Positions 14,889 to 22,518 of a stretch of DNA of 37,421 bases are shown here, in pieces. Position 1 is the stretch's first letter. The number at the start of each line of letters is the position of its first letter. The notes under the pieces were generated by a model that had not been told where the DNA came from, did no database searches, and saw only the letters and a program-made list of their open reading frames with translations. The stretch is from an uncultured Clostridia bacterium (GTDB lineage: Bacteria > Bacillota > Clostridia > Christensenellales > CAG-138). The stretch spans positions 1-37,421 of the forward strand of contig CALEPU010000233.1 of the NCBI GenBank assembly GCA_937913075.1, written 5' to 3'. The translations under genes were made by a program, and so were the position numbers.

Positions 14889-16532
14889 ATGAAGATGCAG
14901 CTAAGACCGTACCAGGAAGAGGCGAGGGCTGCCATCCATGCCGAATGGGAGAAGGGGCACCGTCGGACGCTGCTCGTTCTCCCGACCGGCTCCGGAAAGA
15001 CCATCGTCTTTTCCGCGCTTGCCGAGGACAAGGTTCGCAAAGGCGACCGCGTCCTGATCCTGGCGCACCGTGGCGAGCTTTTAGATCAGGCGTCGGATAA
15101 GCTCCTGAAGGCGACCGGGCTCAGGGCTTCGCTGGAGAAGGCGGAGGCGTCCTGCCTCGGCACCTGGGAACGTGTGACGGTGGGCTCCGTTCAATCGCTC
15201 ATGCGACCGAACAGGCTGGAGCGCTTCCGGAAGGACTACTTCAAGACCATCATCATCGACGAGGCGCATCACGCGCTCTCAGAGGGCTATCAGCGGGTGC
15301 TTGAACACTTTGACGGTGCGGAAGTCCTCGGCGTCACGGCAACGCCTGACAGGGGCGATATGCGCGACCTGGGACAGTTTTTCGACAGTCTCGCTTATGA
15401 ATACACCCTGCCGCGCGCCATCAAAGAGGGCTACCTCTGCCCGATCAGAGCAATGACGATTCCGCTGAAGCTCGATCTTTCCGGCGTCAGCATCCAGAAC
15501 GGCGACTTCCGGGCCGCAGAGGTCGGCTTCGCGCTCGATCCCTATCTCGAGCAGATCGCCGCCGAGATGGAGAAGATCTGCAGGGGGCGGAAAACCGTTG
15601 TATTCCTGCCGCTGATCAAGACGAGCCAGAAGTTTCGGGACATCCTCGAAGCGCACGGCTTCAGGGCGGCAGAGGTCAACGGTCAAAGCCCGGACCGTGA
15701 GAGGATCCTCCGTGAGTTTGACGAGGGCTGCTACGACGTGCTTTGTAATTCAATGCTGCTCACAGAGGGGTGGGACTGCCCGACGGTCGATTGTATCGTC
15801 GTGCTCCGTCCGACGAAGCTCAGGGGCCTCTATTGCCAGATGATAGGCCGAGGGACGCGCATAGCTCCCGGCAAGGATCATCTCCTGCTTTTGGACTTCC
15901 TCTGGCTGACCGAGCGCCATGAGCTCTGCCGCCCCGCGTGCCTTATCGCAGAGACCGCAGAAGTCGCGCAGCAGATGACAAAAAACCTCGAAGGCGCGAA
16001 CGTGGACGGCGTGGATATCGTCGAAGCCGAAGAGCAGGCAGAGAGCGACGTCGTCGCCCAGCGCGAGGAAGCCCTGGCAAAGCAGCTCTATGAAATGCGG
16101 CGCCGGAAGCGTAAGCTCGTGGATCCCCTGCAGTTCGAGATGAGCATTCATGCTCCGGAGATGAGCGACTACGTTCCCGCCTTCGGGTGGGAGAGCGAAG
16201 CCGTCAAGCAGGAGCAGAAAGCAGCGCTCGAAAAGCTCGGTATTTTTGCCGATGAGATCGAGAGCGCAGGCAAGGCTCAGCAGCTCCTTGATAAGCTCCA
16301 TTCCCGCATGGACGAAGGGCTCACTACCCCGAAGCAGATCCGCTTCCTTGAGAGCAGGGGCTTCCATGACGTGGGGCAATGGAGCTTCAACGCCGCAAAA
16401 ATGCTTATCGACAGGATCGCCGGTAATGGATGGATGGTCCCGCGCAGCATAAACCCCGCAACATACACTCCTAAAGGAGCTCAATTATGGCCGATACTTA
16501 CTACGACATCCCAACCGTTCTTTCCGCGATAG
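14889..16532 (+). CDS. Superfamily 2 DEAD/DEAH-box helicase
   Basis: 547 aa. Q-like motif LRPYQEEA, motif I PTGSGKT (32-38), motif Ia AHRGEL, motif II DEAH (124-127), motif III GVTATPDR, and in the second RecA domain motif V/VI with MLLTEGWDCP and MIGRGTRIAPGK. This is the RadD/UvrB-like branch common in Firmicute phages. It should unwind or remodel DNA in the replication-recombination block. The tail beyond about residue 400 is charged and ends in a helical region with TPKQIRFLESRG, a small domain often seen at the C-terminus of such phage helicases. Its end overlaps the primase start by 46 bases. Confidence 0.9.
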   Translation: MKMQLRPYQEEARAAIHAEWEKGHRRTLLVLPTGSGKTIVFSALAEDKVRKGDRVLILAHRGELLDQASDKLLKATGLRASLEKAEASCLGTWERVTVGSVQSLMRPNRLERFRKDYFKTIIIDEAHHALSEGYQRVLEHFDGAEVLGVTATPDRGDMRDLGQFFDSLAYEYTLPRAIKEGYLCPIRAMTIPLKLDLSGVSIQNGDFRAAEVGFALDPYLEQIAAEMEKICRGRKTVVFLPLIKTSQKFRDILEAHGFRAAEVNGQSPDRERILREFDEGCYDVLCNSMLLTEGWDCPTVDCIVVLRPTKLRGLYCQMIGRGTRIAPGKDHLLLLDFLWLTERHELCRPACLIAETAEVAQQMTKNLEGANVDGVDIVEAEEQAESDVVAQREEALAKQLYEMRRRKRKLVDPLQFEMSIHAPEMSDYVPAFGWESEAVKQEQKAALEKLGIFADEIESAGKAQQLLDKLHSRMDEGLTTPKQIRFLESRGFHDVGQWSFNAAKMLIDRIAGNGWMVPRSINPATYTPKGAQLWPILTTTSQPFFPR

Positions 16533-18703
16533 ATCCCGCAGCGTGCGAGTATGATGAATGGTGCTCCATCGGAATGGCTCTTAAAGCCGGCGGCTTTCCC
16601 CTCTCCATGTGGAAGGACTGGAGCCGCCGGGACACAGCGCGCTATCACGAGGGCGAGTTTGAGCGCAAGTGGGAGAGCTTCAAAGGCGGGTGGTCTGCCT
16701 CGGTCAATATCGGCACCATCGTACACATTGCCGAAAGCCAGGGCTGGGAACCTCCCGCCCGGGCGATCGCCGGAAACCGCTCCTTGGATTGGGACGGCGA
16801 AATCGGTGGGGATGATCTGAAGATCGTCGATACCAGATGGATCGAAGGACAAGAGCTTCACGAGCCCGATAAATGGGATCCCGTCGGCGAGCTGATCACC
16901 TATCTGCAGACGCTTTTCGACAGCTCGGAGAACGTCGGCTACGTCACCAAAGCATGGAAGACCGAGGACGGCGTATATATGCCGACTGCCGGAGCCTACG
17001 ATCGCACCGCCGGACAGCTCATCGAGGAGCTGTCACGCTGCGGAGGCGACATCGGGAAGGTTCTCGGAGACTACGTGCCGGAGGTTGGCGCGTGGATCCG
17101 CTTCAACCCGCTTGACGGCAAAGGCATTAAAAACGAGAACGTGACCGAGTTCCGGTACGCGCTCATCGAGAGCGACAGTATGGAAATCGAGCGTCAGAAT
17201 GCCATCATCAGAGAGCTGGAGCTCCCCGTGGCGTGTCTGGTGCATTCCGGAAAGAAGTCGCTCCATGCAATTGTCAAGGTCGAGGCGGGCTCCTATGAGG
17301 AGTACAAGAAAAGGGTCGAGTACCTTTACTCCGTCTGTAAGAAAAACGGTCTTGACATTGACCAGAAAAACCGGAACCCCTCGCGCCTCTCGCGTATGCC
17401 CGGCATCATGCGAAACGGCCACAAGCAGTGGCTTGTCGATACGAACATCGGGCAGCCCTCTTGGAGCGAGTGGAAGGAATGGATCGAAGGCGTCAACGAC
17501 GAGCTCCCCGACTTTGAGGATCTCGCCGACGCGCTCGAAGACCTCCCGCCGCTCGATCCGCCCCTCATTGACGGTGTTCTCCGTCAGGGGCAGAAGATGC
17601 TGCTCGTCGGACCGTCAAAAGCCGGCAAGAGCTACGCCCTCATGCAGCTCGCGATAGCGATCGCAGAGGGCGGCAGGTGGCTCGGCTGGCAGTGCACGCA
17701 AGGCAAGGTGCTCTATGTCAATTTGGAGATCGCAAAAGCGACCTGTTACAACCGCTTCGATGAGATCTACAAGGCCACGGGAAAAACGCCTCGGAGAGCG
17801 TCCGATATTAAGGTCTGGAACCTCCGAGGCTCCGCGATCCCGATGGACAAGCTCGCCCCTAAGCTTATCCGCCGCGCCATGAAGGAGCACTTCATAGCGG
17901 TCATTATCGACCCGCTCTATAAGATCATCACGGGCGACGAGAACAGTGCGGATCAGATGGCTGCTTTCTGCAACCAGTTTGATAAAGTGTGTAATGAGCT
18001 CGGCTGCGCGGTGATCTACTGCCACCATCACTCAAAGGGCGTACAGTCGAACAAACGTTCCATGGACAGAGCTTCAGGCTCCGGCGTTTTCGCCCGTGAT
18101 CCGGACGCGCTGCTCGACCTCATCGAGCTCAACGTGACGGAGGCGCTACGGGAGCAGGAGACGAACAAGGCCCTCTGTACGTATTGGGACAGGACGCTCG
18201 AAGACGCCGGCTTTCCGGACGCAGCTTCCCAGGATCAGCTCTGTTCCTCGGTCACGATGGAGGGAATAGCCAAGAGCAAGCTCTCAAACTTCGATTTTCA
18301 GACCGCACTCGTCAACGCCAACAATATCAAGGAGACCGTTTCCCGCTATACTGCATGGCGCATCGAGGGCACCCTCCGCGAGTTCCCGAAGTTCAAGCCG
18401 CTGTATCTCTGGTTTCGCTATCCGATCCATCAGGTGGACAATATCGGCAGCCTTGCAGATCTGCGGGAGGATGATACGACGCTGAGCGCAAAGGGACGTC
18501 GATCGAAGAAGGCAAAGGAGCCGACCGAAAGAGAGAAAATAGAAAATGCTCTTAGCGCACTCTCTGTAAATGGTGAACCAGTTTCTTTTAAGGCTTTACT
18601 CGACTATAAGCAGGTAAAAGATAACACATTGCGGCAGGCATTAGGCCGATGTGGTTACTGCGTTAACAATGGCATTGTTATGAAAAAAGAGAAGGAACAA
18701 TAG
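16487..18703 (+). CDS. Primase (PriCT) fused to RepA-like hexameric helicase
   Basis: 738 aa with AAAGGAG upstream. N-terminal PriCT-type domain (about 10-75, with YDEWCSIGMALK and WKDWSRRD). A middle part includes the primase-polymerase-like strand RYALIESDSM and HSGKKSLHAIVKV, as in phage RepE/primase domains. C-terminal RecA-fold ATPase (AAA_25) has Walker A GPSKAGKS (375-382), Walker B VIIDPLYK and CHHHSKG. It would load at an origin, unwind and prime phage DNA. A winged-helix-like tail (about 690-735) may bind DNA. The inverted-repeat cluster directly downstream is a candidate origin. Confidence 0.85.
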   Translation: MADTYYDIPTVLSAIDPAACEYDEWCSIGMALKAGGFPLSMWKDWSRRDTARYHEGEFERKWESFKGGWSASVNIGTIVHIAESQGWEPPARAIAGNRSLDWDGEIGGDDLKIVDTRWIEGQELHEPDKWDPVGELITYLQTLFDSSENVGYVTKAWKTEDGVYMPTAGAYDRTAGQLIEELSRCGGDIGKVLGDYVPEVGAWIRFNPLDGKGIKNENVTEFRYALIESDSMEIERQNAIIRELELPVACLVHSGKKSLHAIVKVEAGSYEEYKKRVEYLYSVCKKNGLDIDQKNRNPSRLSRMPGIMRNGHKQWLVDTNIGQPSWSEWKEWIEGVNDELPDFEDLADALEDLPPLDPPLIDGVLRQGQKMLLVGPSKAGKSYALMQLAIAIAEGGRWLGWQCTQGKVLYVNLEIAKATCYNRFDEIYKATGKTPRRASDIKVWNLRGSAIPMDKLAPKLIRRAMKEHFIAVIIDPLYKIITGDENSADQMAAFCNQFDKVCNELGCAVIYCHHHSKGVQSNKRSMDRASGSGVFARDPDALLDLIELNVTEALREQETNKALCTYWDRTLEDAGFPDAASQDQLCSSVTMEGIAKSKLSNFDFQTALVNANNIKETVSRYTAWRIEGTLREFPKFKPLYLWFRYPIHQVDNIGSLADLREDDTTLSAKGRRSKKAKEPTEREKIENALSALSVNGEPVSFKALLDYKQVKDNTLRQALGRCGYCVNNGIVMKKEKEQ

Positions 18704-18853
18704 AGTTTGTGACATTGTGACATGACATCCTATACTTACGTATAGGTGACAAGTCACGTCCAAAGGGGTACAAATAGGGGAAGGGCTTAAATGCCCGCCC
18801 TTCCCCATATGTCCCCCTGACTTTGGACAATGCAATTTTGAAAGGAGCTCAAA
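18704..18853 (+). other. Cluster of inverted repeats, candidate phage replication origin
   Basis: In 150 bp there are several structures. GTGACA repeats (about 18709, 18716, 18746). CCTATAC/GTATAGG, perfect 7 bp (18729-18746). GTGAC/GTCAC (18746-18757). An outer stem GTCCAAAG/CTTTGGAC (18758-18765 with 18821-18828). Nested inside it, a perfect 10-bp stem GGGGAAGGGC/GCCCTTCCCC (18777-18786 with 18797-18806). No T-run follows, so it is not a normal terminator. Its place just after the primase-helicase gene fits an origin, but a structured regulatory RNA is also possible. Confidence 0.5.
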
Positions 18854-19087
18854 ATGAGAAAAAATAGAAACATCAGAAAGCTGAAAAATCAGGCTTACGT
18901 CTGGCCGCGCTCTCTGGCGCGCAGCGTAGCAAAGGCGAAGATGAGGCGTGCCGGAGTCGAGAAGCCCAATCGCAAGATGGCCTATGGCAACTGGCGCGAA
19001 TGGGTACTCTGGGAGGAGCCCAAAACGGGGTATCCTCGCAAGGCAGGCAGAAAGGCGAAGGCGTTGTATGGGCGTAAAGCTGGATGA
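18854..19087 (+). CDS. Small basic hypothetical phage protein
   Basis: 77 aa, AAAGGAG eight bases before ATG. Very rich in Arg and Lys throughout, with aromatic residues (NWREWVLWEEP). Likely nucleic-acid associated. No family recognised. Overlaps the RusA-type gene by 20 bases. Confidence 0.55.
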   Translation: MRKNRNIRKLKNQAYVWPRSLARSVAKAKMRRAGVEKPNRKMAYGNWREWVLWEEPKTGYPRKAGRKAKALYGRKAG

Positions 19088-19727
19088 TGAAAAGCTCATT
19101 CTTGCGTTGAAATGTTGTAGCGAGGCACAAGAGCACCAGGATTATGACTGTTCTGCATGCCCGATCAGGGAAATGCTCGAAGGTGCACAGCCGCCTGTAA
19201 CCTGTTGTGACAGTATCACAATGCTGCTCGCAGCTCAAAGGCTTGAAGCTCTTACTTCCACCGCTGCCGATATGCTAATACTCTCACGGCTTCAGCAAAC
19301 AAGCCTTATCCGCTTCGTGGAGCCTATGAGGATCCCGACTGTCACGCAGCAGGAACATGAGCTGGCGGTGAACAGGCGTACCGGCAAGCCCTATGTACAC
19401 GACAGCACGGAGCTGAAGCAGGCGAGAATAAGCTTCCGGGCGCATCTCTCGACGCATAGACCGCCGGAGCCCTTCACCGGGGCGCTGTCTCTCTCCGTGA
19501 CATGGATTTTTCGGGATAATGGAGCGAACCACAAGGAGCGCGAATACAAGACCTCCCGACCGGATACGGACAACATGATCAAGATGCTGAAGGATGAGAT
19601 GGCGTACTGCGGATTCTTCCGGAATGACGCGCACGTCGCCGTCGAGGTCAACCGGAAGCTCTGGTCGAGGGATTTTGAGGGGATCATCGTTGAAGTGGCA
19701 GCTCTGCCGGAGGTGGCGGTCTTATGA
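19068..19727 (+). CDS. RusA-family Holliday junction resolvase with extra N-terminal Cys domain
   Basis: 219 aa from ATG 19068. Residues about 82-210 are RusA: the strand LIRFVEPMRIPTVT, then RPDTDN with D166 and D168, D176 in MLKDEM and D187 in RNDAHV, the metal-binding acids expected of RusA, followed by the basic strand NRKLW. It should cut four-way junctions made during phage replication. Residues 1-75 are a separate domain with paired cysteines (ALKCCS, CSACPI, TCCDS) and a final helix. It resembles a small stand-alone Cys protein common in clostridial prophages. No start codon sits at the domain border, so this is a true fusion. Confidence 0.82.
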   Translation: MGVKLDDEKLILALKCCSEAQEHQDYDCSACPIREMLEGAQPPVTCCDSITMLLAAQRLEALTSTAADMLILSRLQQTSLIRFVEPMRIPTVTQQEHELAVNRRTGKPYVHDSTELKQARISFRAHLSTHRPPEPFTGALSLSVTWIFRDNGANHKEREYKTSRPDTDNMIKMLKDEMAYCGFFRNDAHVAVEVNRKLWSRDFEGIIVEVAALPEVAVL

Positions 19728-19957
19728 TCTTCTCCGGCAAGGACTACAGGGAGGCTTTCGCGGAGGTCTATCAGTTCGGCGTTGAAAACGCGAAGCCGCT
19801 CGATACGGCAGCCATGAACGATATGTTCGGAGCCTTGAACGAGCTGACGGCAGCAAGCCGTGAAGACCCGGAAAACGGAAAGCTCTTCCTCAAGCTCTGG
19901 CTCATGAAGGGATTAGTCGGCTATCTATGCAATTGTTTCAAGGAGAAAGGAGGCTGA
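19724..19957 (+). CDS. Small hypothetical phage protein (77 aa)
   Basis: ATGA overlap with the resolvase gene couples their translation. The product is helical and acidic at the N-terminus with a hydrophobic C-terminal helix (LKLWLMKGLVGYLCNCF). No family recognised; it lies between resolvase and late regulator, where many phages carry short accessory genes. Confidence 0.55.
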   Translation: MIFSGKDYREAFAEVYQFGVENAKPLDTAAMNDMFGALNELTAASREDPENGKLFLKLWLMKGLVGYLCNCFKEKGG

Positions 19958-19960
19958 TCA

Positions 19961-20419
19961 ATGGAGATCACTAAGATGACGCCTGTGAAGGAGTTCCTGA
20001 AATCCGCCCGGAAGTACGACTTCGCAGCGGAGAATGCCTATCAGCTCTATGCGGAGCTCCGAAGCGACGTGTTAAGGATCACTCCGCATTATGACGGCGT
20101 GAGCGTGAAGACCGGCGCCAACGGCGCAGATCTCGCTAATGGCATGGCGCGTCTGGAAGAGGCAAGCAGCAAGGTGACGATCTGCTACGACCGCTACGCC
20201 GACCGCAAGGGGCAGATCGCGGAGCTGATCGCACAGATGGGCGATCATCCGGATGAGATGGAATGCCTGCGGCTCCGGTATCTGTGTTACCGGGAGAATA
20301 AGAATTGGCGGCTTCTCAGCTGGGACGTAATAGCGGAGCGGATGCACGTCTCCCGCAGACAGGCGACGAACATTCACGGAAAGGCTCTGAAGATCTTCGG
20401 AGAGCTGCTCCGTCAGTAA
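19961..20419 (+). CDS. DUF1492/ArpU-like late gene regulator
   Basis: 152 aa, AAAGGAGG upstream. N-terminal helices (about 1-50), a middle helical hairpin with YDRYADRKGQIAELI, then a sigma-70 region-4-like helix-turn-helix: ECLRLRYLCYRENK and VIAERMHVSRRQATNIHGKAL. This is the ArpU/RinA-type (DUF1492) protein that closes the early region of many Firmicute phages and activates the late operon. A terminator follows, and the extended -10 promoter at 21463 is the probable target. Confidence 0.82.
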   Translation: MEITKMTPVKEFLKSARKYDFAAENAYQLYAELRSDVLRITPHYDGVSVKTGANGADLANGMARLEEASSKVTICYDRYADRKGQIAELIAQMGDHPDEMECLRLRYLCYRENKNWRLLSWDVIAERMHVSRRQATNIHGKALKIFGELLRQ

Positions 20420-20423
20420 AACA

Positions 20424-20453
20424 AAAGAGCTCGGTCCTTCAGCCGGGCTCTTT
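20424..20453 (+). terminator. Terminator of the early operon
   Basis: AAAGAGCTCGG pairs with CCGGGCTCTTT (one T-G pair) around an 8-base loop. The T-run is only three bases, so termination may be partial. Confidence 0.6.
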
Positions 20454-20673
20454 GTAGATTTGATGAAACAATGAGTTGACGATATTGAGGCCTTTACCTG
20501 TGCACAGATTCCGCCTGCTTCTTTTTTGGAGAGGTTTTTATCCTCCGACTTTAGTTTATCAAATTACGCCGTGCATAAAAAGGCAGACCTTTCAGAGGCA
20601 TATGGTCAGAGAGCGAAGCCCTTGTAAGCGGCGTTTGTGTACACAAAGGCGATGCTTGCGGGGACAATTTAAC
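20454..20673. other. Non-coding gap before hicAB
   Basis: No convincing gene is seen. Two perfect palindromes are present, CTGTGCACAG (20498-20507) and TTTGTGTACACAAA (20634-20647), which could be operators. Otherwise nothing recognised. Confidence 0.5.
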
Positions 20674-20731
20674 AACAAATATAAATATATTTGTTAAAAC
20701 TATTGACACATATTTTTATATGTGCTATAAT
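20674..20731 (+). promoter_or_regulatory. hicAB promoter with two palindromic operators
   Basis: Consensus TTGACA (20703-20708), exact 17-bp spacer, TATAAT (20726-20731). The spacer is almost entirely a palindrome, CACATAT/ATATGTG around TTTT (20709-20725 plus one flanking base). A second perfect 10-bp inverted repeat, AACAAATATA/TATATTTGTT, lies just upstream (20674-20695). Both are well placed for repression by the HicB antitoxin, which has a DNA-binding C-terminus. Confidence 0.8.
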
Positions 20732-20753
20732 ATCATTGTCAGGAGGGCAGGAT

Positions 20754-20951
20754 ATGAAAAGTTACTCATCGAAGGAAGTAATCAAAGCCCTGATCGCGGA
20801 TGGATGGTACGAGGTTGAGGTTCACGGAAGTCATCACCAGTTCAAACACCCCACCAAGAAAGGGCGAACGACGATCAAGCATCCGGATAAGGACATTCCG
20901 AGAAAAACGCTTGATTCGATCGAAAGACAGTCGGGGCTGCGGTTCAGGTAA
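20754..20951 (+). CDS. hicA: HicA-type mRNA interferase toxin
   Basis: 65 aa from ATG 20754, set by AGGAGGGC eight bases upstream; the longer frame to 20691 is rejected because it overlaps the promoter. The double-stranded-RNA-binding-like fold is visible: SSKEVIKALIADGW, then the catalytic histidine H27 in HGSHHQF, KGRTTIKHPDKDIP and a final helix TLDSIERQSG. By family it cleaves mRNA unless bound by HicB. The pair lies between the early terminator and the late operon as an independent cassette expressed from the prophage. Confidence 0.93.
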   Translation: MKSYSSKEVIKALIADGWYEVEVHGSHHQFKHPTKKGRTTIKHPDKDIPRKTLDSIERQSGLRFR

Positions 20952-20989
20952 CAGCCCCGAACCACTATCACAAAGAAAGGATGTATCGT

Positions 20990-21391
20990 ATGAAAAAGGT
21001 TGACCGTTATTATTATCCCGCTGTATTCGGCTACGAAGAAGGCGAAGAGATCTCCGTTGTATTTCCCGATCTTGACGTTGCGACCAGCGGGGAGAGCGAC
21101 GACGATGCGCTCTCCTCGGCCCGTGAGCTTCTCGGCTGTGTCCTTGCCGGCATGGAAGAAGACGGCGAGGAGATCCCCGCGCCTACTCCTCTGCAGGATG
21201 TGGCTGTTGGTGCAAACGAGCGTACCGTACTGATCGACGTTTATATGCCCGCTGTCAGGCAGGCGCATAATAACAAGTCTGTCAATCGCACCGTGACGCT
21301 TCCGGCATGGCTTAACGCCGCAGCGCTTGAAAGAGGACTTAACTTCTCTCAGGTGCTTCAGGACGCGCTCAAGACGTATGTAGCCGAATAA
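20990..21391 (+). CDS. hicB: HicB-type antitoxin with ribbon-helix-helix domain
   Basis: 133 aa from ATG 20990, with AAAGGA nine bases before (the ATG at 20981 is too close to it). N-terminal partial RNase-H fold binds HicA: PAVFGYEEGEEISVVFPDL, then the helix DDALSSARELLG. C-terminal ribbon-helix-helix (about 92-132: NRTVTLPAWLNAAALERG, FSQVLQDALK) binds DNA, probably the palindromes around the promoter. The cassette is stabilising for the prophage and may give phage defence. Confidence 0.92.
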   Translation: MKKVDRYYYPAVFGYEEGEEISVVFPDLDVATSGESDDDALSSARELLGCVLAGMEEDGEEIPAPTPLQDVAVGANERTVLIDVYMPAVRQAHNNKSVNRTVTLPAWLNAAALERGLNFSQVLQDALKTYVAE

Positions 21392-21406
21392 CTCTCCTGC
21401 CGCTTC

Positions 21407-21433
21407 GGCTCCGCAATCTGCGGGGCCTTTTTC
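21407..21433 (+). terminator. Terminator after hicAB
   Basis: A 9-bp stem GGCTCCGCA/TGCGGGGCC with loop ATC, followed by TTTTTC. It separates the toxin-antitoxin cassette from the late operon. Confidence 0.85.
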
Positions 21434-21462
21434 TTTGCCTTTTAATGCCCTGTTTTCTATGT

Positions 21463-21509
21463 TACAATTTAAGTGTGGAGATGGACGCCGGGAAACCTGC
21501 GTCCTTTTT
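21463..21509 (+). promoter_or_regulatory. Probable late promoter with leader hairpin
   Basis: An extended -10, TGTTACAAT (21460-21468), has no good -35, as expected for an activator-dependent late promoter. Within the first 40 transcribed bases is a hairpin GGACGC/GCGTCC (21483-21488 with 21499-21504) followed by TTTTT, a terminator-like attenuator only eight bases before the HNH start codon. Confidence 0.5.
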
Positions 21510-21516
21510 GATACCT

Positions 21517-21819
21517 ATGAAAGACTTCGCAAAAAGCTTTTATCTCAGTACGGCATGGCGGAAGACGAGGGATTATATCTTCGCCCGTGATATGGGGCTT
21601 TGTGTGCGCTGCGGCAAGCCCGGAGCGATAGTGCATCACAAGGTACACCTCACAGCCCGGAACATCAACGATCCGGATATAACGCTGTCAGAGGATAACC
21701 TCGAAACGCTTTGCAGGGAATGTCACGCAATAGAGCACCAGGGCGAGCTGCCATGCGCTGAGGGACTTATGTTTGACGACGAGGGGAACCTTGTGGAAAG
21801 GAACGCGTATGAATCCTAA
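21517..21819 (+). CDS. HNH endonuclease of the packaging module
   Basis: 100 aa from ATG 21517, the start typical of this family (MKDFAKSFYLS). It has a zinc knuckle CVRCGKPG, then VHHKVHL carrying the HNH histidines, and NLETLCRECHAIEH. In HK97-like cos phages an HNH nuclease beside TerS/TerL assists the terminase in cutting cos ends. No clear ribosome site precedes the start because the leader hairpin occupies that place, so its translation may be weak or controlled. The position, first in the late operon, is canonical. Confidence 0.88.
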   Translation: MKDFAKSFYLSTAWRKTRDYIFARDMGLCVRCGKPGAIVHHKVHLTARNINDPDITLSEDNLETLCRECHAIEHQGELPCAEGLMFDDEGNLVERNAYES

Positions 21820-22033
21820 GAGCTGCACCATCGTGATCTACACACAGAACGGAGCGCTTCAGTTTGAGGTGCTCATGACGATCAACGACTTTGAGGACAG
21901 GCTTGCTTCTGCGATCGAGCAGGGAACCGTCGTGCTGGATCTGGCCGACGGCGGACGTCTCGTTCTGTCGCCGATCAACGTGGTCGCGGTTGAGATCTGC
22001 AGGCACGACGCTGCGACGGATGGAGAGCAATAA
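21809..22033 (+). CDS. Small hypothetical protein between HNH and terS
   Basis: 74 aa from ATG 21809 with GAAAGGAA upstream, overlapping the HNH gene by 11 bases. The product appears to be a small beta-rich fold (strands CTIVIYT, ALQFEVL, GTVVLDLADGGRLVL, VVAVEI). No family recognised. Its place in the packaging segment is unusual; many relatives have nothing here. Confidence 0.55.
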   Translation: MNPKSCTIVIYTQNGALQFEVLMTINDFEDRLASAIEQGTVVLDLADGGRLVLSPINVVAVEICRHDAATDGEQ

Positions 22034-22152
22034 AAATCCCCCCCATCTCGAAAATATTGAAGCGTTTTTAATGAACCGCGCCCCAAGTCACGTTTAGAAC
22101 CGCTCGGGGGCTATATAACCCCCCTACCCATCCCGAAAGAAAGGAGTTTAAG
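22034..22152 (+). other. Candidate cos region
   Basis: A 119-bp non-coding gap between HNH and terS. It has a run of seven C (22038-22044) followed by ATCTCGAAAA, and a run of six C (22119-22124) followed by TACCCATCCCGAAAG: two imperfect copies of a C-run + ATC-CGAAA motif. GGGGG(N8)CCCCC-type pairing is also possible near 22106-22124. In cos phages with this gene order the cohesive-end site lies here. The cut positions cannot be read from sequence. Confidence 0.45.
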
Positions 22153-22518
22153 GTGGAGCAGACAAAAGAACAGCGAACGAAGAAAGAGCAGCGCAGAATA
22201 GCGAAGCTCTACAAGGATCTGCCGCGAGAAAGACTTGAGGTCACGAAGAAACTCATCGACCGCGCCGCCTATATGCTCGTCTCCCTGGAGGATATGGAGG
22301 AGCAGATCAACGAGGACGGGCTGATCATAGAAATGCCGCAGGGAGATTATTCGATCTGCCGCGCTCATCCGCTTCTGCAATCGTACAACGCAATGATCAA
22401 GAACTTCAACGCAACCATTAAGCAGCTGGGAGAAGCTCTCCCTCCTGTCGCGGCTGAGGCGGCCGGTCAGGCGCTCATGAAGTTCGTCGCTAAGCCTGCC
22501 AAGCCGGCAGCTAAATGA
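22153..22518 (+). CDS. Terminase small subunit (P27-like)
   Basis: 121 aa, start GTG 22153 after AAAGGAG. A charged N-terminal helix (QRTKKEQRRIAKLYKDL), a helical middle with RAAYMLVSLEDME, the sequence QPLLQSY-like HPLLQSYNAMIKNFNATIKQL seen in P27-type small subunits (split here as HPLLQSYNAM and NFNATIKQLG), and an Ala/Lys/Pro-rich tail. It recognises phage DNA and hands it to the large subunit, whose gene starts in an ATGA overlap. Confidence 0.8.
   Translation: MEQTKEQRTKKEQRRIAKLYKDLPRERLEVTKKLIDRAAYMLVSLEDMEEQINEDGLIIEMPQGDYSICRAHPLLQSYNAMIKNFNATIKQLGEALPPVAAEAAGQALMKFVAKPAKPAAK

Noticed and set aside
18704..18853. CRISPR-like or terminator reading of the repeats
   Set aside because: The repeats are inverted and all different, without regular spacers, and no T-run follows the stems.
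20476..20697. 73-codon plus-strand frame before hicA
   Set aside because: TTG start without ribosome site, overlaps the hicAB promoter and operators, and is unlike any protein.
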